The notes below the pieces were generated by a model. It was not told where the DNA came from, did not search any database, and was given only the letters and a program-made list of their open reading frames with translations. A DNA stretch of 64,000 nucleotides from Erythroxylum novogranatense (taxonomy: Eukaryota > Streptophyta > Magnoliopsida > Malpighiales > Erythroxylaceae): the NCBI GenBank assembly GCA_029891385.1, contig CM057228.1, positions 80,898,964-80,962,963 on the forward strand. The letters are read 5' to 3'. Positions 58,150-64,000 of this stretch are shown here, in pieces (position 1 is the first letter of the stretch; every line of letters starts with the position of its first letter). Position numbers and translations under genes: made by a program.

Positions 58150-59038
58150 AACTTCATGTATTTCAGAACAATATCCAACACAAACTAATCCACACCATAA
58201 ATCAAGTTTTACATCAAATTAAACTATAGCCGGATTCAATCCATCATATATCGCAATCTCCAACTCGGAGGTTTTACAAAACATGACAAAAATCTAAAAC
58301 TATGGTTGATTACCCCTTGAAACTCATGGAACTCCGACCTTCGCTACATTTTGGGAGAATACCGATTTAGCCACCATGACTCGACCAACTCCATCACTCG
58401 CCGGAGAATCACCGATACTCATGATCGATCGATGAATCTGTTGAAGATGAAGACAATGAACGTTGTGCGTGGTGAACTCAGAATACGTAATGAAAACCTA
58501 TTAAAAGCGAAAAGTAAAAGAATGAAAGAAACCGAGAAGAACGAAGAAAAGGGAGGAAAAGAAAACTCAGGCGGTCAGTCCTTTTGCCCTAAATGGCAAG
58601 TTTTTATAGGATACGTCGGGTAGGTCGAAATAAAGGATACTTTGCCAAATATAGGCGGGTTACCCGACATTCATCATGGGCGAATGGCTGTAGTTCGCTC
58701 TGGCGAAGTCCGGATGGTCACTGTCAGCAATAAGTAATTGCATTTAATTTATTCTCATGACGAATGGAGGTTTGGGTTCGCCCAAATAATCTCGCGACAT
58801 GTTGACTTCTTGAATGTTGACTCCTTTGGTCCTACAAAATACAACCCATTTGCGTGATCAATTGTCCCAATAAAATTATGCGAATTAATGACAAATGACA
58901 ACAAAATACCGATAATGTGCAATTTATCAAAACTCAATGTGGGACCAAAATAAGCATAAAATCATAGATCGAGAGTCAACAGATGCATAATTACTAGAGA
59001 AAACGGGCCTAATTTATAGTATAAATTTGGTCCAATCA
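58150..59038 (-). mobile_element. Probable 3' LTR of the minus Athila-like copy, inner part
   Basis: In minus sense starts TGATTGGACC right after a PPT-like tract (59039-59055) and continues past copia B into 35880-35326. The plus ORF 58351-58623 is lysine-rich without recognisable homology and probably chance. Around 58660-58800 are short degenerate repeated words (gcgaatgg, gttcgc). Confidence 0.55.
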
Positions 59039-59055
59039 AATTCCCCCACACTTAA
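59039..59055 (-). promoter_or_regulatory. 3' PPT-like tract
   Basis: The minus strand reads TTAAGTGTGGGGGAATT directly before TGATTGG, the position expected for the 3' polypurine tract. Confidence 0.6.
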
Positions 59056-60208
59056 ACCTTTGTACTCTTGAACAAAGCTTATAAGAGTCAAAAAGGTACA
59101 AGAGTAAAAGAAAATTCTGCCCCATGCTCAAACAACAACCAAAATTGACTCAATCCACTTTATCAGAATTCTAACGCAGCAAATTGGAAGAGTGCTAATA
59201 AAACAAACATTGAAAGAATTTAAGCACAAGAGATTGATTAATGGAGAATCACTCAAGATATGGTGTTTACGCTCAACTCACTTGTATAGTAAGGATATTT
59301 TTCTCTCAATCTACTTAATACATCTCCTACCATAGGCTTGTATCAATTTTATTTCTCCACTACAAGGACTATCAATTTGAAGATCAAGAGGTCTTTAAGG
59401 GTTGTAATGAGCGGAAGGCTAAATGAATGGATGATGTAAGAAAAAGAAAAATATGAGCATGGCATAAAATGAGGGATCGATGTCGATAATCTATAATCAA
59501 ACTAGACCTCTACTAAACTAAATTTTGATTGATTTTTTTATTTTTTATCTCATTTTGAGATACTAATCCCATTTTGGGATTCAATACATTATTATCCCTT
59601 TTTGGAATAAACAAGACTAACTTTTTTTTCACTAAAATAGAACAAACCGACTATTGACGCTATCCTAAAATAATGCATGCAAATGCTCATAGCAAGAAGG
59701 CTCAAAGGGCTAGTAAGGAACGGTGTTTAGGGGTTGGTGTTTGGGGAAAGGGCTGAAAGAAAGAACGCCTATCATATCCACAAAATCTAGTCCATCAAGC
59801 TTTGAGTAAAACCCACACAAGTTCTAGAGAAGCATGAACTAAGCGGATGCACACGTAAAAATATAGAAGAAAATCTTTGGCTCGAATATCCTTCCAACAA
59901 GGTTTTGTCTCAATGATCAATCTCAAAACTTAAAACTTAAATGCTACCTTGTTAGCATGCTCCCATTTACTTTGTTTTGAAAACTTCAAAAGTTAAAATT
60001 TTGTCAAAACCAATTATCGTTCAAGAATGGAGAGCATTTTCACAAAAACTCAAGTATCGCTTGAAACTTATAAGGGCTTTGCATGCAAGGCACAAAAGAA
60101 CGAAAAGAAAATGTTTGATTGAGTCCAAATTTATCAAGAAAAGCAACGGCCCACAAAATTATGCACAAGTTTTAATAAGTGTACAATGCAAAATATAAAA
60201 GGGAACGG
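59056..60208 (-). other. Non-coding 3' region of Athila-like copy
   Basis: AT-rich; words near 59565-59605 (cccattttgggattc, ccctttttggaa) and 59880-59905 match 33430-33480 and 33115-33140 of the plus copy. No supported ORF. Confidence 0.55.
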
Positions 60209-60224
60209 CTCCCCCACACTTAAA
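60209..60224 (-). promoter_or_regulatory. Second PPT-like tract, after the ORF
   Basis: The minus strand reads TTTAAGTGTGGGGGAG, identical to 32621-32636 of the plus copy; the upstream words CATTG.GGACAATG are shared too. Confidence 0.6.
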
Positions 60225-60419
60225 CATGGCATTGTCCACAATGACAAAAGTAGCAGGGCACAGAGGAAACGAAACAAAAATAGACAAAACAGAAATGTGG
60301 ATATAGCATTAAGCTCAAAATGTAATGTACAAAAAGAGGATCCAGAGAACTAACTAAAAAAATACAACGAAGAAAAGAAAATACAGAAAAATAACAACAA
60401 AAGAAAATAAACAGCCTGA

Positions 60420-61578
60420 CTATGTGGCGGATCGCCACCAAGGCAGCAGCAGAGAAGAGCTAGGAGCATTTGAAGAAGCCGGTGCCTGAGGCGGAATAGG
60501 CAGCCCGAGGTGGGCCGCAATCATAGTGAGCAGGGAATGCGTGGCGGCCACCTGAGTCTCGAAAGAAGTGAACCGGGCCTGAAGCTGAAGGACTTCCTCA
60601 CGCAGCAGAGCCACCTCAGAAGGAGCAGGGGGAACAGAGGGCGGGGAGGGTTGACGAGGCAAAGCCTCGGGGGAAACAGGAAGGACGGGAGAAGGGGCTC
60701 TAGGTGAGGGTGGGGAAGAAGATGCTGAAGCAGGTTGGGCATGAGGTGGGGGTGGAATGGCACGTGGCTGACCTAAACGGACATAGACAAATGGAGAGGC
60801 AGGCAAAAAGGTGAGATCGGCCGGATGTTCCGGGACTCGATAGGTCCGGAACAGATCGGAAATGAGATGGGGGAAAAGGAGTTTGTGTTTAGGGTTGGTG
60901 GAGAGAACACACTGGCGAAGGGCAGCGAAAATGGCAGGGGCTAGGTCTACAGGATGGCCACCATCGCCAGTAGATATATAGGCCTGCTTTTGGGATGTTA
61001 GAAAGATGGAGGGTCGGCATAATATTGTTACATATAAAATGTAACCTGTGACGAGCTTCAGAAGGAGAGTGGTCCGACGGATGTACTGTTGAGAACCACG
61101 GGTTGAAGCCACCGAGACCTGCGCAGCGTAGAGTATCAATGACTTCCTCCCATGGGTAATCACGAAGGAGGTCTCGAATATTGGCAATGAGGACGCATTT
61201 AAAAGATGGTAATGCTCACGGATAATTACGGAAGTGAAAACATCGGAATGGAAACACCGGAAATTAATTCAGTAGGTGTGGGAGTAGCGAGCATATGAAT
61301 AGTATTGGCGGACAAATGTGAGGTTGCCAATAGAATTAGGTTGAGCAAGGCCACCTAAGTCTAATTCAAAAGTCGACGGACAAAAGGGTTTGTTGCGGGG
61401 TTAGAGGAAATGGTTTTCCTTATAATCTTGACCGCAACACGAGTTGCCACCGATCGCACTCGTGGATCTACCGACGAGAGGGAAAACGGAAGGTTGCGAG
61501 GAAGGGAAATGGTGTGATCGGAGGAAGAAGAGGATGGTCAGCTTTGCTCGGCCTAGAGGCTTGTTTCATTCTAGGCAT
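60420..61578 (-). pseudogene. Putative plant transposon protein-type ORF, minus copy
   Basis: The ATG at 61578 lies five bases after a splice acceptor and reads MPRMKQASRPSKADHP, like the plus copy. Frameshifts break 61190-61500. The open part (60420-61187, 255 residues) has a degraded core, GGHPVDLAPAIFAALRQCVL and LLFPHLISDLFRTYRVPEHP (about residues 103-122), a Pro/Ser-rich linker (about 143-195), a coiled-coil-like helix (SEVALLREEVLQLQ, about 196-235) and a short tail. No catalytic motif is visible. The place downstream of pol and behind a spliced leader recalls the env-like ORF of Athila elements, but I see no signal peptide or membrane segment. Confidence 0.65.
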
Positions 61579-61582
61579 AATC

Positions 61583-61928
61583 CTGCACACACAAACGTTA
61601 GAATGTGCATTAAACTAAGAAAATTACACGTAATCAAAGTCTTCACCATTCGTCAGAATCGAACAGGAGCATTCATTGTGGCTAGAGGAGACTTCGCCAT
61701 TCATTGCAGCTAGCAGATGTTCATTGCAATAACTGGCATCTTCGTCATTGCTGCTAGCAAGAACATTCGTCGCAATAACCGATACCCTACGTTTGCAGCG
61801 GCGAGATATGAAATTACCATGATTTAATGGCGATTTCTGCGAATAATATGCGGCGAACAGCGTCATTGCTTGCCTCAAATCTAACGAATAACAACGAAAA
61901 TGGACAAGAGGAGGAATAGAACACTTAC
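61583..61928 (-). other. Predicted leader intron, minus copy (346 bp)
   Basis: Donor GTAAGTGTTC (61919-61928) and acceptor TTTGTGTGTGCAG (ending at 61583), both shared with the plus copy. Inside (about 61640-61800) are irregular repeats of gcaatgaa / gcgacgaatg words. They occupy the position that holds cluster B of CGTCGCGACG in the plus copy. The apparent ORF 61624-61878 lies wholly inside the intron. Confidence 0.6.
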
Positions 61929-62618
61929 GTAAGGGTTAAAACGCAGTTGGAAGGAGATTAGAGGAGATTTGGAGCTTCAAACAGCAGAGGGCACAGAAAT
62001 GAGCGACGGCGAGGCAGCGAAGGTGGCAGCGAAATGAGGAGGGAAGGTGAAAGAAAAAAAAGAAAAAGAAGAAGACGCGGGAGACGAAAGGACGCGAGAG
62101 AGGAAAAGACAGAAATGGCCCTCGGACAAAAGAGATGTCCAACGGTCCAGAGGGGCGGAGATGTCCTTATTCGCCGCGACGAAGCGATCCCTAACGCAAT
62201 GTAACAAGTAGTAAAACCCTAGATTAGCCGCAGCGAGCAGAGATGCTCGGTGCGGCGAACTACCCAGAACAGATCACAATGTCTAAGGATCCTACTCAGT
62301 TTGCACAATCATTCAATTAATCATCCCACATATCAACCATTCTCGTCAATCTAATCATGCTTTATTAGGAAGAACACAGAGCTAACAAAGGGAAACACTT
62401 TATTCAAACGAAAAGGAAAATCCTACCTAACTACAAATAAACCCATCGGGTTGGGTCCGTCCCCCACACTTAATCAACACATTCATGCAACACAACATAT
62501 CAAATCAAATCAAAGAACGTGCACAAATATATATCGAAAAGGCAGGAAGAGAAACACCTGGTGCTCACGGTGGATCTTGTAGCTCGGGATGGATGGCGAA
62601 TGATATCCAAGCTCCATG
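61929..62618 (-). other. Leader region between protease and intron, minus copy
   Basis: Purine tract TTAAGTGTGGGGG (62461-62475, minus sense) marks a central PPT-like site, followed by CGCCGCGACG at 62172-62181 and a purine/pyrimidine-biased stretch at about 62030-62110. No supported ORF. Confidence 0.6.
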
Positions 62619-63275
62619 TCAACGACTTGGGTCTTGGGCACCCATGTCCATTCCCATATCCGAATAGGCACCTGCACTATCATCAAAATAATCTTCTCTG
62701 AAGAGAGTGTCAGTTGGATGGGTCAAAGTGTGGCCGAAATCAACACATGCATCATCCCCAAGCACATCAAGCATATTCACCCCAAGCAAGGAGTAATCCT
62801 CGTTAGGGTGCTTCATAGCTTCATACATGTTGAAGCTAACGTGTTGATCACCAACCTCCATGGTGATCTTTCCTTCCTTCATGTTAATCATTGTGCTCGC
62901 AGTCCGCAGGAAGGGTCGTCCAAGGATCAGAGAAGTGTCCTGCACCACTTCAGAGGTCATGTCCAACACGTAAAAATCGGCAGGAAACACTAAACCTTTC
63001 ACTTGGACCAAGATGTCCTCGATGATTCCCACTGGATGTCGGAATGATCTATCAGCCAACTGTAAGACTACCGAAGTAGGCTTTATGCTCTTAACGCCCA
63101 GGGCTTCATAGACAGATTTTGGCATTACGTTAATCGCCGCTCCCAAATCTAATAATGCTCTCCCAATTGTTACCTTTCCTATAACACAAGGAATGGTAAA
63201 TGAGCCTGATCTTGGCACTTTCTCGATTTGGGGCTTAAATAAAGCCAACACATTTGAACTCACCGACACGCTCAT
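62619..63275 (-). CDS. Athila-like gypsy protease (open over 218 residues)
   Basis: A retropepsin that would mature Gag. The frame has SGSFTIPCVIG (residues 23-33), the active site A-L-L-D-L-G-A at Asp43 with INVMP after it, and ILGRPFL at 117-123, all typical of the Athila/Tat group, where D-L-G or D-S-G is found. The tail HPNEDYSLLGVNMLD matches the remnant at 7073. The Met at 63275 is internal: similarity continues upstream (EVNVPLLDLIKKVLK at about 63325-63370) in another frame, so this is part of a gag-protease polyprotein. It ends in a stop with no reverse transcriptase frame following. Confidence 0.85.
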   Translation of the reverse strand: MSVSVSSNVLALFKPQIEKVPRSGSFTIPCVIGKVTIGRALLDLGAAINVMPKSVYEALGVKSIKPTSVVLQLADRSFRHPVGIIEDILVQVKGLVFPADFYVLDMTSEVVQDTSLILGRPFLRTASTMINMKEGKITMEVGDQHVSFNMYEAMKHPNEDYSLLGVNMLDVLGDDACVDFGHTLTHPTDTLFREDYFDDSAGAYSDMGMDMGAQDPSR

Positions 63276-63291
63276 TAGGCCTAAATTTTAC

Positions 63292-64000
63292 TTGTTTGTG
63301 CACAAGTCCTTCGTACTTGGCGTAGTTTCAAGACTTTCTTAATCAAATCCAGCAGAGGCACGTTGACTTCAACCTTCCCAAACAGTCAATGATTTCTTTT
63401 TAGTGTTTGAGCTCATTGACTCTCTTGCTCATCGACACGAAGTTCGGAAAGGAGGTCCTTGTTGACTTCCTTCTTGGCTGGTTCATTTCGCTCGATTTAT
63501 CCTTATCGCCTCTTCTTCCCGAAATGCTCGATGATTGCTCTTTATCCTCAATTGTTATTTGCTTCTTGTTCCTCAACAATTCTTCTTTGCGATCACTCTC
63601 GATCGCATGACTTCTTCTCTCTCTCTTGAGGCACTTCTTCAACCTCAATTTCCTCGGTGCATTCTTCTTCTTCAGAATGTCAAATGCACTTTCTTTCCAC
63701 TCCTCAACTCAATTGCATTTAAACTCTTGGGTTTATTACCGTGTTGGAGGAATGGATCCACGCCCGAGCTTGGTTGTCACTCAAATTATTAGACAATTGG
63801 GTGACATAGGCGTTCATGTTCTCGGCCTTGTTCTCCCATTGCTCCATGCGTTTCTCTAAGGCACTAAAGCGGCAGCATTCTTAGCAGAGTCCCGTTGGAT
63901 GAGGTTCGCGATGGCGTTGAATTGATTTGTTGTGGAAGTTCGCTCCTCTTTCATCAACGCCATCATACCATGCGTGTCGATTAGTGTCCTCTTTTGGTGG
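63292..64000 (-). pseudogene. Athila-like gag, C-terminal part (cut by window edge)
   Basis: Minus frames near 63750-64000 read MALMKEERTSTTNQFNAIAN and ENKAENMNAYVTQLSNN, a helical gag segment. 63400-63648 is a charged Lys/Arg/Glu-rich linker (KEELLRNKKQITIEDKEQ). 63300-63370 leads into the protease. At least two frameshifts, one near 63860. The N-terminal gag and the 5' LTR are outside the window. Confidence 0.7.

Larger units (their letters stand above)
58150..64000 (-). mobile_element. Athila-like gypsy derivative, minus copy (runs off right edge)
   Basis: Sense order: gag C-terminal part, protease, central PPT-like tract, leader with donor, 346-bp intron, transposon-protein-type ORF, second PPT-like tract, non-coding, third PPT-like tract, 3' LTR. 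No reverse transcriptase, RNase H or integrase motif occurs between the protease and the LTR, so it depends on other elements. It is the inverted partner of 7073-33506. Confidence 0.7.

Noticed and set aside
58351..58623. 90-residue lysine-rich plus ORF
   Set aside because: Lies in a probable LTR and has no recognisable domain; composition alone explains it.
61624..61878. 84-residue minus ORF
   Set aside because: Falls wholly within the predicted intron and consists of short-word repeats.
1..64000. Host protein-coding gene
   Set aside because: Every stretch with recognisable coding signal belongs to a retroelement; I see no exon-intron gene of the host.

Overview
This window is a retrotransposon-packed stretch of a flowering-plant nuclear genome, probably a eudicot. 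I see no host gene, RNA gene or CRISPR array. The evidence is long terminal repeats (LTRs) with TG...CA ends, 5-bp target-site duplications (TSDs), primer-binding sites (PBS) complementary to plant initiator tRNA-Met, plant-type copia and gypsy gag/pol remnants, and an ORF resembling the 'putative plant transposon protein' family. Almost every coding region is broken by stops or frameshifts.

Layout. 1-6065: 5' part of a minus-strand Ty1/copia element (copia A), apparently inserted into an older opposite-facing LTR of the same family (6066-7072). 7073-33506: plus-strand copy of an Athila-like gypsy derivative. It keeps a protease remnant, a spliced leader and a downstream ORF of the putative plant transposon protein type, but shows no reverse transcriptase or integrase. 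Its intron holds a 19.9-kb tandem array, LTR-int-LTR-int-LTR-int-LTR (8087-27940, TSD ttgct), of a non-coding element with about 4.5-kb LTRs and a 0.63-kb interior. Its ORF is split by a 2,980-bp LTR-like insertion (29064-32043, TSD atccg). 33507-35325: truncated LTR related to the array LTR, with an expanded minisatellite. 35326-35880 plus 58150-59038: probable 3' LTR of a second, minus-strand copy of the Athila-like derivative, which continues through 59039-64000 and runs off the window. That LTR is split by a copia element with both LTRs (copia B, 35881-58144, TSD catga). Copia B is itself split inside reverse transcriptase by a Tekay/Del-type gypsy element with both LTRs (38743-51230, TSD cccac).

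Inferred order of events: the two Athila-like copies came first. The array founder, the 2,980-bp insertion and the copia insertions landed in them later. The Tekay element entered copia B last in its nest. The array interior keeps the pol 3' tail, PPT and PBS of a Tekay-like parent, so a Tekay element could have supplied its proteins.

The most unusual items are: the tandem LTR array; a duplicated U5-PBS junction built into each of its LTRs; matching splice signals in both Athila-like copies; family-specific clusters of CG-centred palindromes (AAGTCGACTT, CGTCGCGACG, GCCTCGC types); and a degenerate 110-150-bp module shared by several LTR families. Many small differences between repeat copies fall on CNG trinucleotides, which suggests methylation-linked consensus error, so some frameshifts may not be real.
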